Positions 24,676 to 35,645 of a stretch of 64,000 nucleotides of DNA are shown here, one piece after another (the stretch's first letter is position 1; every line of letters begins with the position of its first letter). A model generated the notes under the pieces. The model was not told the origin of the DNA and ran no database searches. It worked only from the letters and a program-made list of their open reading frames with translations. This DNA is from Acanthochlamys bracteata (taxonomy: Eukaryota > Streptophyta > Magnoliopsida > Pandanales > Velloziaceae), in assembly GCA_019914995.1 (NCBI GenBank), contig CM034128.1, forward strand, positions 7,070,501 to 7,134,500. The letters run 5' to 3'. Position numbers and translations under genes: made by a program.

Positions 24676-25710
24676 CTACCCACCACCGGCTAGACGAACT
24701 AACCTTGCCGAAGCAAACCGGACAGGTTCACTCGAACCGAGTTCGCTCGTTTCTTCAAACCTTGCCGACTCACCGAGTCGTTCCCTGAACCTTCTGCCCA
24801 TCCCTCTCTCTTCCATCTGCAGCAATTCGAGCGCCTTCTCCGCCTTCTCCTTCGCCGCCACCACCTCATCCCAAAACCCTTCTCTCTTCTTGCTGCATTC
24901 TTCCAACCGACGGAGTTGGAAAACGAGTTCAACCATATCAGCATACCGAACAGAGTCGAGATGATTTAGAATCGCGTTGACTCGCAAAACAATTGTCTTC
25001 TCCGATCTAACTCTAATTTTATCTACCATGACTAAAATCTCCTTCACCACCGTAGTGTTCATCGCGGAATCTAATTTGTCATCCGTCGGCGGTGATCGAG
25101 CTATCGAGTCAAGAACCCATGATAGTAATTCCACCTCTCGAAGTAAGTCAGGGATTGTTTTCGAAGACAAGTTTCCATCGCTGTCTTCGTCATCTAGTTT
25201 CAAGTTGTCATCAAGGAGAACGAATCGCTTGAGCACGGCGGCGTACCAGCGAGCCCATGGAGAGAGAAGGCGGGAAGTAGGAGATGAACCGTGAGGTAAT
25301 CTGCTATAAACATGATCAAGAACTTCTCTTCGTTGCTGACGTGTAGACGGAGGATTGAACTCCGACTCGATTGCTGATCGTAGCAACTGTTTCGACTGAT
25401 CGTCGGAAAAGAGAAATTGGTGAACGACAAGAAGACACTTGAGAGCTACGGAAGGGTTTCTGGTGAAATATAGTCGATCTCGTAGAGATTCGGCGACGGC
25501 TCTGGCGATGGATGAGTCCGCGCCGACGAGAGAGAGAAGGGATTGGATTTGGCTAGAGCGCGGCGGATCGAAAGGAGGACGTTGTGGAGTTGCTCGAATC
25601 ACGGCAGTGCGAGGAGAAGCGGCGGAGCTGCCGAAGGTGGCGACGGCAGAGAGATTGGAGCAGTTTCCTTTTATGGAACCAAACAGCTCTCGGAAATTGA
25701 TACCCATCAA
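24676..25710 (-). CDS. ANTH-domain putative clathrin assembly protein, At4g40080-like (copy 1)
   Basis: A single uninterrupted exon encodes 344 aa with a TAG stop. Two adjacent ATGs stand at the start; the second would give MGINF and is equally plausible. The ANTH fold is recognisable from VIRATPQRPPFDPP (38-50), TRNPSVALKCLLVVHQFL (about 83-100), SPWARWYAAVLKRF and RYADMVELVFQLRRLEEC. The C-terminal EPVRFASARLVR resembles the PVRFSSGRF ending of Arabidopsis At4g40080. Full-length plant CALM/AP180 proteins carry DPF/NPF clathrin and AP-2 motifs in a long tail, which this short form lacks. The usual phosphoinositide contacts in the family (ATTH, then K/R-H) are replaced here by ATPQ and RSSQ, so lipid binding may be altered. 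The paralog lies 5.4 kb upstream on the same strand. Confidence 0.92.
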   Translation of the reverse strand: MMGINFRELFGSIKGNCSNLSAVATFGSSAASPRTAVIRATPQRPPFDPPRSSQIQSLLSLVGADSSIARAVAESLRDRLYFTRNPSVALKCLLVVHQFLFSDDQSKQLLRSAIESEFNPPSTRQQRREVLDHVYSRLPHGSSPTSRLLSPWARWYAAVLKRFVLLDDNLKLDDEDSDGNLSSKTIPDLLREVELLSWVLDSIARSPPTDDKLDSAMNTTVVKEILVMVDKIRVRSEKTIVLRVNAILNHLDSVRYADMVELVFQLRRLEECSKKREGFWDEVVAAKEKAEKALELLQMEERGMGRRFRERLGESARFEETSELGSSEPVRFASARLVRLAGGG

Positions 25711-25791
25711 AATGAAAGAACAGAAAAAACTGAATTTGTGAAATTGAATTGCGATGAGAGCAAAAATTAGCTAGAGATTGACTAGAGACAG

Positions 25792-25798
25792 TTTATAC
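25792..25798 (-). promoter_or_regulatory. TATA box of ANTH copy 1
   Basis: TATAAAC on the minus strand lies about 83 bases upstream of the first ATG. This implies a short leader of roughly 50 bases. Confidence 0.6.
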
Positions 25799-25907
25799 AC
25801 GGAAAATTTTGACAATTGTGAAAAGAATTTCATCTACTAAAAACATTGAACCTTCTTATTATTTTGAGGAACAATGTCGATAAATTATTTTTAAAGTAGA
25901 TAACTTA

Positions 25908-26115
25908 GGTGGTATTTGAAAAAGCGTTTATCAAAAATTTTATTTTATTTTTTTATTTTATATTTTTTAATATATTTTTTAAAATGTCTAAAAATTTTAT
26001 TTAAAAATTAAAAATTATAAAAAGAAATTTTACGTAATAAATTTATTATTATTTTTCAAAAAAAATATTTTTTATTCTAAAAAAATTTATTTTGAAAATA
26101 TTTTTAAATACTTCC
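25908..26115. mobile_element. MITE-like element, family A
   Basis: GGTGGTATTTGAAAAAGCG opens a 200-base AT-rich body of the same type as the other family-A elements. It lies just over 100 bases upstream of the TATA box of ANTH copy 1. Confidence 0.4.
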
Positions 26116-26518
26116 TTAAATCTATGGTTGACAGATCCGAATCGAACTATTAAAATCGATTTATAAATCGATCAATTTGAAATCTAAATAAATTTGATTA
26201 GATTAATATTAAAAAAAGCTTACAGAGCGTCGATTTTTGATTAAATTTTTTATTCTATAGTTTAAATTTTTTGTTTCTCCGGCTCTATCCTAAATTGCTT
26301 CGCCTTCTTTTTTTCACTCTACTCTGATCTTCGCTCTTTCCGTACGTATAGTTGAGCAGTTATGAATTCTTAGTAAGAGCAACAACTAGATCGACCATCA
26401 AACATATTATATCTACGGCTGTTATGTTTACGACTATTAGGCTTTCCATTAATCTAATTCAATTCAAATTATTTTTCTTTCTTTTTTTAAGCTAACTGAA
26501 TTTGGCGACTTTCTCTCT

Positions 26519-26623
26519 ATCTCTCTTTGTGTGTTTTTTGTATTTCTTTGTGATTTATCTCTCTTATTATCTCTCTTTGTGTGTTTTTTGTAGTTCTTTG
26601 TGATTTATCTCTCCCTTATCTTC
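26519..26623. repeat. Tandem duplication, 50-bp period
   Basis: CTCTCTTTGTGTGTTTTTTG starts at 26521 and again at 26571. Each is followed by TA(T/G)TTCTTTGTGATTTATC and CTC. The two copies differ by about one base over 40. Confidence 0.85.
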
Positions 26624-27639
26624 TTTCTATGTGTGTGGTTTTTTTAAGATTTGTTTTGTTTTATTGAAAGGAGAATGAAATTTTTTCATGATCTGATCGA
26701 GAATATGTAGTTATCTGCTTTATGAATTTGTTGCAGATGTGTTTTATGAGAACAATGAAGGTAAGAAAGCTTGGTTGAGCTGTGCAACGATGAATACGTG
26801 CATGGAATGACTAGAAGTTAGATGCAGAACAGTAGTGATTGATCACTCAATACTAGGAATATTATGTATTGATGTTTTGTTAGTGAGATTAAGACCTTTA
26901 TATATCCTATTTTGTGCTCAAGTAGAAGTAGTGGACTAGGTTTTTTGTCGATGTATTTAAACCAGGTACAAGAATTAAGTGTGTACATTTTTAATCAAAA
27001 ACAAAAAAAGGATTAGTTCTCAATTTAGTTTTACTTCAGAAAAAAAAGTGAGTTCTAAAAAACTAATACACGCTCATATCTTTTAACAATTATTTATTTT
27101 TCGATAATTCTAACATAAAGGATTAGTTCTTTTGCAATATATCTGAAGGAACAAGTCTTTTCCAAATATCTAATATTTTTTTTCTAATTTAGTTGAACTT
27201 AAATAGTAATTTGAAATCTCTAAAACTAACTTCAATGGTAGAGGATCCGAACCTAATAAACTTGGTTGATGTTTGTGAATACTTTTCAACTTTTTTTACT
27301 TCAACTTTCATTTTATGAATAAATCTTGTATAATATTATAGAATTATTTTAAATTTAAAAAATAAAAAAAAAACTATATATTATAAGATTTTTTATTATT
27401 TATTTTATTATTTTATTTTAAAAATATAGAACTTATTTTTATAAAATATGTAAAATGTTTTTTTCTAAAAAAGCTTTTATTTCTGAGTTCTACAAAGCCA
27501 TATCTCCAACTTCCTTTCTTATTTTTCTATATTCTCTTCATTTTAAATTTTCTCAAAATAAGTCCTTGAAAAACAATCTTATAACATTCAAGTTCCTACT
27601 TTTAGAGTTTCAGCAAAATTGAGTTTATAACTATCACAT
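26624..27639. other. Intergenic DNA without a recognised gene
   Basis: AT-rich sequence. The part near 27330-27490 looks like another decayed family-A MITE. No coding or RNA feature is supported. Confidence 0.35.
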
Positions 27640-27910
27640 TATTACTACAAGAAACATATGCGATAGAGTAATTACCTTCATAAATTCAACTTCTTTCAAG
27701 ATCAGATCATAACAATGGATTTTGTGTATCCATACATATAGCTATGGAAAATATAATGTCTCATCTTAAACGATCGGAGTTCACATTGAAAGAATTAATG
27801 TTACAAGTATTCAATTCCAAAGCTGGCTACTATAACTTAGTCTAATATAATCAGACAACTAATTTTATTAGGAAAAACTTAACGACCACTTTAGTGGCGG
27901 TTGTTAAATG
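27640..27910. mobile_element. Possible CACTA-type terminal fragment
   Basis: ACTACAAGAAACATATGCGA near 27647 matches the CACTACAAGAAA terminus usual for plant CACTA transposons, apart from its first base. TTAACGACCACTTTAGTGG followed by CGGTTGTTAA near 27878-27906 is a near-palindrome of the kind found in CACTA subterminal repeats. No transposase is present and the other terminus was not found. Confidence 0.4.
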
Positions 27911-27989
27911 TAAGTTAAAGATATTGTAAATGTTTTCTATAAAATAGATTATCTTCTTACTATATTGGGTGAAATATATTCATCTAAAC

Positions 27990-28240
27990 AAACTCTTAGG
28001 ACTTGTTTGCTTATTTTTTATTTAAAGTTAGTTATAAAAAAAGCTATTGTTAGAAGTGAATTTAATTTTTATGTTTATTTGTTTAATATTGAAGTGATTT
28101 TTATATTTAACTATAGAGGTTGTTGGAAATTAATATTAGAACTAAGTTATGAAATTAGATTTGTTATTACAAAATGAAATAAACACTTACTAAATTTTAG
28201 TTTTTGAAAAAATTAAGTTTCAAATAAACATACTCATAAT
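27990..28240. mobile_element. MITE-like element, CTTGTTTACTTA family
   Basis: It starts GGACTTGTTTGCTTATTT. The reverse complement of its right end starts GAGTATGTTTATTTGAAAC. The body shares wording with 4665-4950 (TTAGTTATAAAAAAAG, AGTGAATTTAATTTT). Non-coding. Confidence 0.45.
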
Positions 28241-28594
28241 ATTTCAAACAAGAAGAGGAGAGAGAAGAAGGAAAAGAGATTACACAAATGATTAGGCTGG
28301 GTAAAAACAAAAAAAGAAGTTTTCTTAATATTCTTTTCCGATACAGTCGTAACAGTTTTAAAAGCTTAAAATCGAAACAATCGCAACATCGTTAACAAAA
28401 TTTTTTAAATTTTTTTTACTTGCCACGCACAAGGGTAAGCCGCTAATGCTCTTTTCATTTCGCTTTTTTATTTTTATATAATTGTACAGCTATTTTCTGC
28501 TTAAGTCAACAATATTAATCTTATAAAAATTTATTAAAAAATCAACTTTATTGTAAAAGAAATGCTTCTTACGGAGCCAGAGTTGTCAGTTTTT

Positions 28595-28856
28595 GTGTGC
28601 GTTTGAAATTATTTATAAAATAAATTTTTTTTGAAATAAAATATATTTTTATTTTTTTAAAAAAAATAAATTTTATTTTTTTATTTTTAAAAAATATTAA
28701 AATATGTAATAAAAAATTTTATTGCGTAAAATTTTTCTACACTATTTAAATTTTTAAATAAATTTCTAAATATTTATAAAATATATATTAAAAAATATAA
28801 AATTAAAAAAAAAAATTGAAAAGTAGTATTTGGAATACAATTCCAAAGGCACTCTT
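28595..28856. mobile_element. MITE, family A, with visible TIRs
   Basis: The left end is GTGTGCGTTTGAAATTATTT. The right end on the reverse strand is GAGTGCCTTTGGAATTGTAT. The interior has the core TTTTTAAATAAATTTCTAAA and TATAAAATATATATT shared with 33590-33660 and 39960-40010. Confidence 0.55.
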
Positions 28857-29780
28857 TATCAAATCATGAACCGTGCTTTGTAACGATCAGCATCTGAACT
28901 TTTTGTCAGGATGTTTTAAGCATATTTTCACCAACACATACGGAAGAAATTGTCACGACAAAATATGAAGAAGATTCAACAGAAATTGCTCTCATGTTGA
29001 TTGCAGATTTATAACTTAATTTCGATGAAGAATTCAAATGAATTTTGGAGCTGATTTTCGAGGACATATTAAGCAACATATATGCTATTAAACTGCATCA
29101 AATTCAGCAAGAAATTTCATGAAATCAATTTCATACTGAAAATATTATTTGAAAAAGCGCATGAAAACTGTTTAAGAAAGGATGCTAAATTTGGTGAAGT
29201 CAATTATAGGTTTCAGAGAGGAGTTTGACTAAGAATTTGAAAATAATTCAAGCCAAATTTCAGGAACTTATTAGGTAAAATATTTGCTACCAAATACAAC
29301 AACAAAGTTATGAAAATATTATTGGAAATATTCACTAAAGTTTACAGATATTAATTTGACGGCAACTGAAGGTTTATGAAGAAGGGAAGAATCGCTTCAA
29401 CTAAACTTTGAAAGTTTCACAAAGAGGCGATATTAATAAAGTATTCAAATCAAAGGAATTCTAGCTATGGCAGTTGTGATTGATCAGAAAGCTTCAGATC
29501 TAAGATTGATTAATCAAGAGCCATTGAAGACTCAATCGCTGCATACAGTTTAGATCATACCCTCTAAATCAGAGTTCCTGTTTGGTATATCTTAAAAAAG
29601 AGGGTCTAAAAAAAAGATATTTAGAAAAAAATTTATGATTTTTTTCAAAATAAGCTTCAATGTATAAGTATTCATTATGTACAATAGATCTATACTCTCT
29701 AAATTTTTTAAAAGAATTTTACGGCAGTTTGAATTATTTTATTGGGCTTGAAAAGTTCAAAAAATAATCGTTTGACAAAT
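28857..29780. other. Intergenic DNA without a recognised gene
   Basis: No open frame or family resemblance is seen on either strand. Confidence 0.35.
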
Positions 29781-29787
29781 TTTCGAC

Positions 29788-30180
29788 CACTACAAGAATA
29801 ATAACATTATTCAACTATTTTTTTAAATAATGGTAATAATGACCATTACTTGCATATAGATCCATTAGTAATTAAATTAAGTTAAACTTTTATCAGCATA
29901 TTTTGTTTCATTATTCTTAATATATAATTATGAAGATTGAATTTGGAGCTCTATATATTCCTTTTCACATTCTAAAAAAAACTATATATGAGTGTCTAAA
30001 AGGGATAATGTCCTTATCCACCCTTACATTATTCGGTTATTGAAAAGTTGATCATTGTCCTCCTACATGTCAACCACTGCTAAAATAATGATCATTATTC
30101 GATCATTATTCTATTACTATTAGATCAATAGTCGAATAATATTAATAATTTGATTATTATTGTTTTGTTGCTATAAAATT
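29788..30180. mobile_element. CACTA-like terminal region with AATAATGATCATTATT repeats
   Basis: CACTACAAGAATAATAACAT at 29788 matches the plant CACTA terminus. It is followed by several inverted blocks built on AATAATGATCATTATT and CGATCATTATTC (near 30095-30125 and elsewhere). These look like subterminal repeats. No second terminus or transposase frame is visible. Confidence 0.4.
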
Positions 30181-31132
30181 GAATAAAAAGCAAGGCGAAT
30201 GTTGATTTATCTTTTGAGTAAGTTGAAAATTTGCTAACATGTTTTAAATTTATAATTTTTTATATCTAATAGTGGAGATTGAATTTGTCCATAAATAAAA
30301 ATTAATTAGCCTGAATATTTAATCAAAGAATATTTAATATACTGTTTATAGTATTTCTATAGAAGTACCGAACAAGGTCGAAAAAAGTCAAAATTTTTGT
30401 GTTTTGTTCTAATTAAGATCAAGTAAAGGTCGAAAAATTACCAAAAATAGTTGAGAAGATAGTGAAAAGTGACAAAGAGATTCTAAAAATTTTTTATTAT
30501 TTACTTATTTTTATCACCTATTTGAATTCTTTTTATAGCGGCATAAGTGATTTGATTTGACTTTTTTTTGAAATAGAAGTACACAACTGTAATATTTTTT
30601 AATACTATACTTAATCAAAGTTTTACACATATGCACTAGAAAACACGTACAAGATTGGCTATTATCAAGAAGAAGAGAAAAAATATATTGAGATACCATA
30701 AGAAATATTTTAGTTAAAAGAATTATCAAACATATTAAAATTTTAATTTGAAGAAATAAAATTAAACCACATTTTTCTAAAGTAAAAAAGGTGTTTTAAA
30801 TAAAAAAACCCAAGAATAATGTTGCTCCCTTGCATTAACATTGCCACATTATATCTCCAAAATCCTGAAAATCTAATTTTTTTGACTTTCCGTGCAACTC
30901 ATACAGACTTTATGTATTAAAAAAATGTATGAATTTCATTGTATAATTTTAAATGCAATCACAATCACTCAACCTCACTAATTAATACGTACACAAAGAA
31001 ATAAAGAAAAAAAAAGAGTTTTGGAACTTCTTAGTTGATGTTTGCAAGAAAGAAAGTCAACTGTTGAGTCACGTGCACGAATAATCGGACCGGTTCATTG
31101 AACCGACCCGTCGCATCTGCGGTTCGTGGTGA
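30181..31132. other. Intergenic DNA, 3' flank of ANTH copy 2
   Basis: No gene is recognised; a 71-codon minus frame at 30514-30729 has no known domain. A CACGTG lies at 31070-31075, downstream of ANTH copy 2, where it is unlikely to be that gene's promoter element. Confidence 0.35.
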
Positions 31133-32221
31133 CTAGCCGACTCTTCCTCTCCTAACCCTTCTCCGTTGTTTTTCTTGCATCCTCGACAACACCATCTCTG
31201 CTCTCTTCTTCACTTGTTCAATCTCCGACCAATAAATCTTTCTGAATCCTGGATTCCATCTCTTGAATGCAGTACCCGAGTAATATTCTTGATATTGTTG
31301 TTGTTCTTCTGCTTCTCTTTTTTTGCACCTGTCTAGTCTTCCGAACAAACAGAGAAGCTCGACCATGTCGGTGTACCGAGTTGATTCAATTCGTTTGTTC
31401 ATCTCTTTAACTCGGACGAGAAGCCGTTGTTCTGCAACCAACCGCTCCTTCTCCACCATTTTCATTACTTCGTAAAGAATCGGCTGGCTACCGATTTCAA
31501 TCTCTGGCAAAAAATGGATCTCTTCTAATAAACCAACTAACGATTCTGCTTCTCTTAATAATTCCTGCGTCGGCAAACTAGTAACTTCTCTTTGTGCTTC
31601 TTCTTCTGCTCCTCCAAGAATATTCGTCACTTGTTCGACTTTCACTGAAGAAACGGCAACAGTTGAAGAAGTAGAAGTACTACTGCTCAGAATATTTGAA
31701 GAAGAAAGTAGTACTTCAAGAAGACGGGAGTACCAACGAACCCAAGTAGACAATCTCCATGTTTCAGCAGAGCAAGAATCGCGAAAGGAAGAAAGATTTA
31801 ATGGGTTCTGTTCCCCGGCGGTAGAATTCGGGAGAAAAACCGTAAAGATTTGATATTGGAGAATGAACCCTCCTGAAGAGTAGACGTAGTGAAGAACAAG
31901 AAGACACTTGAGTGCAACAGAAGCGTTGCGTGTCAAAGACAAACGAGAACATAGAGATTTTACGGCGGCAGAGGCGAGGGGGCAGGAAGCGGATGAGAGT
32001 GAGAGGATCGCGTCAACGTGCTTCTGAGTAGGTGGGTCGAAGGGAGGGTGGTGAGTTGTCGCTCGTAGGACAGACATGTTTGGAGAAACGGCGCCGGCGG
32101 AGTGTGAGCCAGAGATAACGTCAATGGCGACGTCAGAAGTACAACAGGAGAGAGCGTTAGCTTTGCTCAAGGAAGCTTTGTCCTTCAGGGCTCCCAAGAC
32201 AGTTCTGAGCTTCCGATCCAT
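31133..32221 (-). CDS. ANTH-domain putative clathrin assembly protein, At4g40080-like (copy 2)
   Basis: A single exon encodes 362 aa. The start MDRKLRTVLGALKDKASLSK matches the family's N-terminal helix. MSVLRATTHHPPFDPPTQKH (49-68) keeps the ATTH and the K-H pair that contact phosphoinositide head groups in ANTH domains. LTRNASVALKCLLVLHYV (about 95-112), STWVRWYSRLLEVLL and RYTDMVELLCLFGRLDRC follow as in Arabidopsis At4g40080. A Ser/Thr-rich insert (about 175-190) lies in the middle. The tail is short and basic, with no DPF or NPF motif and without the PVRF ending of copy 1. The family recruits clathrin and SNARE cargo at the plasma membrane, but short forms like this one are little studied. 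The neighbour at 24676-25710 is a tandem paralog. Confidence 0.92.
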   Translation of the reverse strand: MDRKLRTVLGALKDKASLSKANALSCCTSDVAIDVISGSHSAGAVSPNMSVLRATTHHPPFDPPTQKHVDAILSLSSASCPLASAAVKSLCSRLSLTRNASVALKCLLVLHYVYSSGGFILQYQIFTVFLPNSTAGEQNPLNLSSFRDSCSAETWRLSTWVRWYSRLLEVLLSSSNILSSSTSTSSTVAVSSVKVEQVTNILGGAEEEAQREVTSLPTQELLREAESLVGLLEEIHFLPEIEIGSQPILYEVMKMVEKERLVAEQRLLVRVKEMNKRIESTRYTDMVELLCLFGRLDRCKKREAEEQQQYQEYYSGTAFKRWNPGFRKIYWSEIEQVKKRAEMVLSRMQEKQRRRVRRGRVG

Positions 32222-32293
32222 GGTGTTTCGTGTTATTCTTCTGCAAATAAAGGGAAGGGTTCGAGAGAAACAAAAAGCACCGAAGGATGTCAG

Positions 32294-32306
32294 GTTTTAT
32301 ATTATA
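32294..32306 (-). promoter_or_regulatory. TATA box of ANTH copy 2
   Basis: GTATAATATAAAA on the minus strand lies about 75-85 bases upstream of the ATG, nearly the same spacing as in copy 1. Confidence 0.6.
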
Positions 32307-32347
32307 CAGGGAGAGACAACTGTAGCGGTTATAAAGGTTTGTTAGGA

Positions 32348-32455
32348 GTCCGAATGATTATTTCTTTCCTTTAGTTTTAGTGTTTTGGTTTATCTTCGGA
32401 CTCCGATTTGATTATTTCTTTCCTTTAGTTTTTAATCTTTTGGTTTTTTAAAGTT
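32348..32455. repeat. Tandem duplication, 54-bp period, upstream of ANTH copy 2
   Basis: GATTATTTCTTTCCTTTAGT starts at 32356 and again at 32410. Both are preceded by a TCCGA word and followed by TTTTGGTTT. It lies 40-150 bases upstream of the TATA box, so it may matter to that promoter. Confidence 0.75.
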
Positions 32456-35289
32456 CTTTCAATGTAACTAACAGGAAAAGAGAGCATTTATTTGATGGAT
32501 GGAATAATTAGGATTTGCCACTTCTTTCAATGAGTTTCTCAGTTCCTCACCACGAAGAGAACCTTCTTATTATTTCTGAGAAATAATTTTCTTAGTTAAT
32601 TTACTAACGGCGACTTCAAAGGTTAGCTGGTATATTTTCGAGTAATTATTAATTTAATAAAACTATCTAATTATCTGTCGAAGCAAATAGTTATTGCCTT
32701 GCATTTGTTTATTTGTGTTTTCGGAATCTATTCCAACTTTTCTTCTGAGAAAAACTTTAACATGAACTATCATCAAAGGATTTTATTGATTATAAACTTT
32801 TATAAGGATTCAATTTCAAACTTCTTATAAACTTTTTTAAAATTGAGTTTTGAAAACTGAATAATTAAAAATATTTAATAAAAATATATTTATATATAAA
32901 TGTTATATTAATAATAAGTTTTAAAATTAAATTAAAAAATAAATAAAAAAATATATTTTAAATTTTTTATTTATTTCATATTAAAAACTTTATTTAATAA
33001 TAAAATTTAGGTGGTAAATAAACGCATTCACAACATATATAATTGATATACAACTGGCCGTAGGATTTATTTGGATCCGTGGATCCCGATCAGTAAGGAC
33101 TCATTTACCCCTCTACTTTTACAAAAAATAATAAAAAATTGAAATTAAGCTTATTAACACTTTGGTAAACGATTAACGAATTGATCTAAAAAATTATTGT
33201 TAGGACTGTAAGGGCTTATTTAATTGATCTCAAAATTAACATACACATAGCTATCTTAGCATCAGAAAAGTTCCTGTAAGGGCTTATTTAATTGTTAGGA
33301 ATTGATCTCAAAATGATTTTTAAAAGTGAATTTAGAAAACAAATTATTGAGAAGTATATTTGTAAAAATTATGAAAATAAATCAGGAGCTTATGTGACAC
33401 TAAGTTTTTGATAAAATATAAATTATGAATAAAGCGAAACATGTCTTCAAGGCTGGCTAATAAGTTGCAAATTGTAGCCGGAGAGTAGCTGAAAGTATTT
33501 TTAAAATAAAAAATATTTTATTATTTTTAAAAAAGTAAATTTTATTTTTTATTTTTAAAAAATAATAAAAATATATAATAAAAAATTTAATTATATAAAA
33601 TTTTTGTATATTTTTTAAATAAATTTTTATATACTTATAAAATATATATTAAAAAATATAAAATTAAAAATTAAAAACTATTTTCATGATGAGATAAGCA
33701 AAACGGGTTCTAACGCAAGCAGGCCCACCTTTAGGTTGGTGTTTTGGTGCCTGCTTGAGATTTAAGAATGCTTTTTAATTTCTTTTTAATTTTTATTTTT
33801 AGTTTTTAATTTTCTTATTATTATAAAAAACTTTTAAAAAATTTTAAATAAGTTAAATTATATAGAATCATTGTGTATAAATTTTTATTTTTTAAACTAA
33901 AATAGCTAAACTTATCTTAAAAAATTTTTTACTTTTTTATAAATATGTCTACTTTAAGCAACCTAAACGATTTCTTCATTGACTAAATTTCCCAGCCAAG
34001 TGGTCAGAAAATGCCAGGTCAAAATCCACATTTTCAAAGATTTTTTTGTGTGGGCGTGTTTATTTTGATTTTGAATTCACAAATTGAAAATAAATTTTTA
34101 AAAAATCAGTTTAGAGTTGAAATTAATTTGATAAAATAAAATTTTGTATTTATTTTATACTAAAAATAAATTTAAAAGCGAAATTTTAATTTTAAAATTT
34201 AAACTTAAATTTAAATTTATTTTAGTTTAAAAATAAAGTTAACAATTACATGTGAGTTTAAAAAAAGAATTTCTTACCGTAGATAAACACATTTATTGAA
34301 TGGTGTTTTATGTGACAATTAATCAATCTATTTCTTCAATCGAATGAATAAACTTCAAATCATGACAATTTTATATGATCTTTTTTAAGTTCATATAAAA
34401 CATATTGTGTTGGATTAGGAATGGCAATTTGAATTGCTGAATCGATTCATTTAATAAGTGGATCAAATTCGTTCAATTTTAATCAAACTTATGAATTTAT
34501 ATGGATCAAAATTGTAAACACTAATCTAACCTATTAATAATCGGATCAAATTCGAATCGACCTATTTAATAATTAAATTTATTAATTATTAATTTTATAT
34601 TTTTAAACTTCAGCAAATTTATAATACCAATTGTAATAAAAATACATAATATTTTTAATAACGAGATATAATGAATATCTATCAAAATATACTTTTTTAA
34701 GTATCTTCATCGATGCTTAAAATATTCAAAACAAATTTTATTTTTATTTTTTAAAAATATATAGTGACAGCTGAAATTTTATAATTATAAATACATACTA
34801 TAATTTCGATAAAAAAGATAAACATAAGTATTTAAATAAATTTATATATACTTATAAAAAACATAAATGAAAATAATAATAATTAGTTTTTAAACAAAGC
34901 TTTCCCAAACGACCCTCTAGAAGCAGCTACCGTAGCTCAAAGCTCTCTCTTACAAAAGAAATTTGAACACTGGATTACCAATTTACAAAATGACATGGGG
35001 ACGTTTGAAAATATTTAAAATAAAAAAATTCTAAAAAAGAGCTTATTTTAAAATTGTTTTTTAAATGAATCTGACTTTTCTACCTAAAAAATAAGTAGTC
35101 TTACATTCTTTAATAGTTTAAATCGACAACGTTCTCCGTTCTATGAAGAAACAACTGAAATAAACATTGTATCTCCGTGAGCATCATCAACCACATATAG
35201 CTATCATCATCCTTTGCAGCACTGGGAAGTTTGCATGAACCCTTCTAATGAATTTCAGTTTCGATTGCCCTGTTTCTGTTGGCAATCTA
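32456..35289. repeat. MITE-rich intergenic region
   Basis: No gene is recognised. Likely family-A elements lie at about 33484-33695, 33740-33965 and 34992-35075. A CTTGTTTACTTA-type element probably fills 34050-34310. The phrase GTAAGGGCTTATTTAATTG is repeated near 33208 and 33277. The stretch 34410-34570 repeats AATCGATTCATTTAATAAG / GGATCAAATTCG words and looks like another decayed element. Confidence 0.45.
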
Positions 35290-35645
35290 CCTTTAAAATG
35301 ATGAGACATATACAATTTGGAGGTTTCCAATGGTTGTAGTAGACCTTCCAGAAACTTCTAGTGAACAGAACCTACAGTTCGTATTTGAACCTACACGATT
35401 GAACGCTAAATACAAAATGAGAAAATTTGTAAGGGCCAAAGTAGCATGTGGGAATCTGTGGTTGTTTTGGCAGATATTGCCTTGCATCCTCCTGATGTTG
35501 CTGAATTTGGTTAATTGATCCCTTACAAACAAGGAATAGCTGCCAAGTTTTTTCGGCATTGTTGGTCTGCTTTCATATACCAAAACTGTTCACAGTATAA
35601 ACTCTCTTGCTGACATTCCTAAGTAAGACATCTCAGATGGATCCA
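35290..35645 (-). other. Probable 3' UTR and downstream flank of the MATE gene
   Basis: The region lies downstream of the MATE stop codon. An open plus frame at 35330-35518 and a minus frame at 35293-35583 have no family resemblance. The poly(A) site is not clear. Confidence 0.35.

Noticed and set aside
24977..25741. Plus-strand open frames of 75-105 codons within ANTH copy 1
   Set aside because: They are antisense shadows of a long, family-supported coding exon.
11798..32221. A functional clathrin-traffic gene cluster (SH3P2-type gene plus two ANTH genes)
   Set aside because: The families are related in role, but only one SH3 gene and a tandem pair are involved and shared gene order explains the proximity. 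Nothing in the sequence shows co-regulation.
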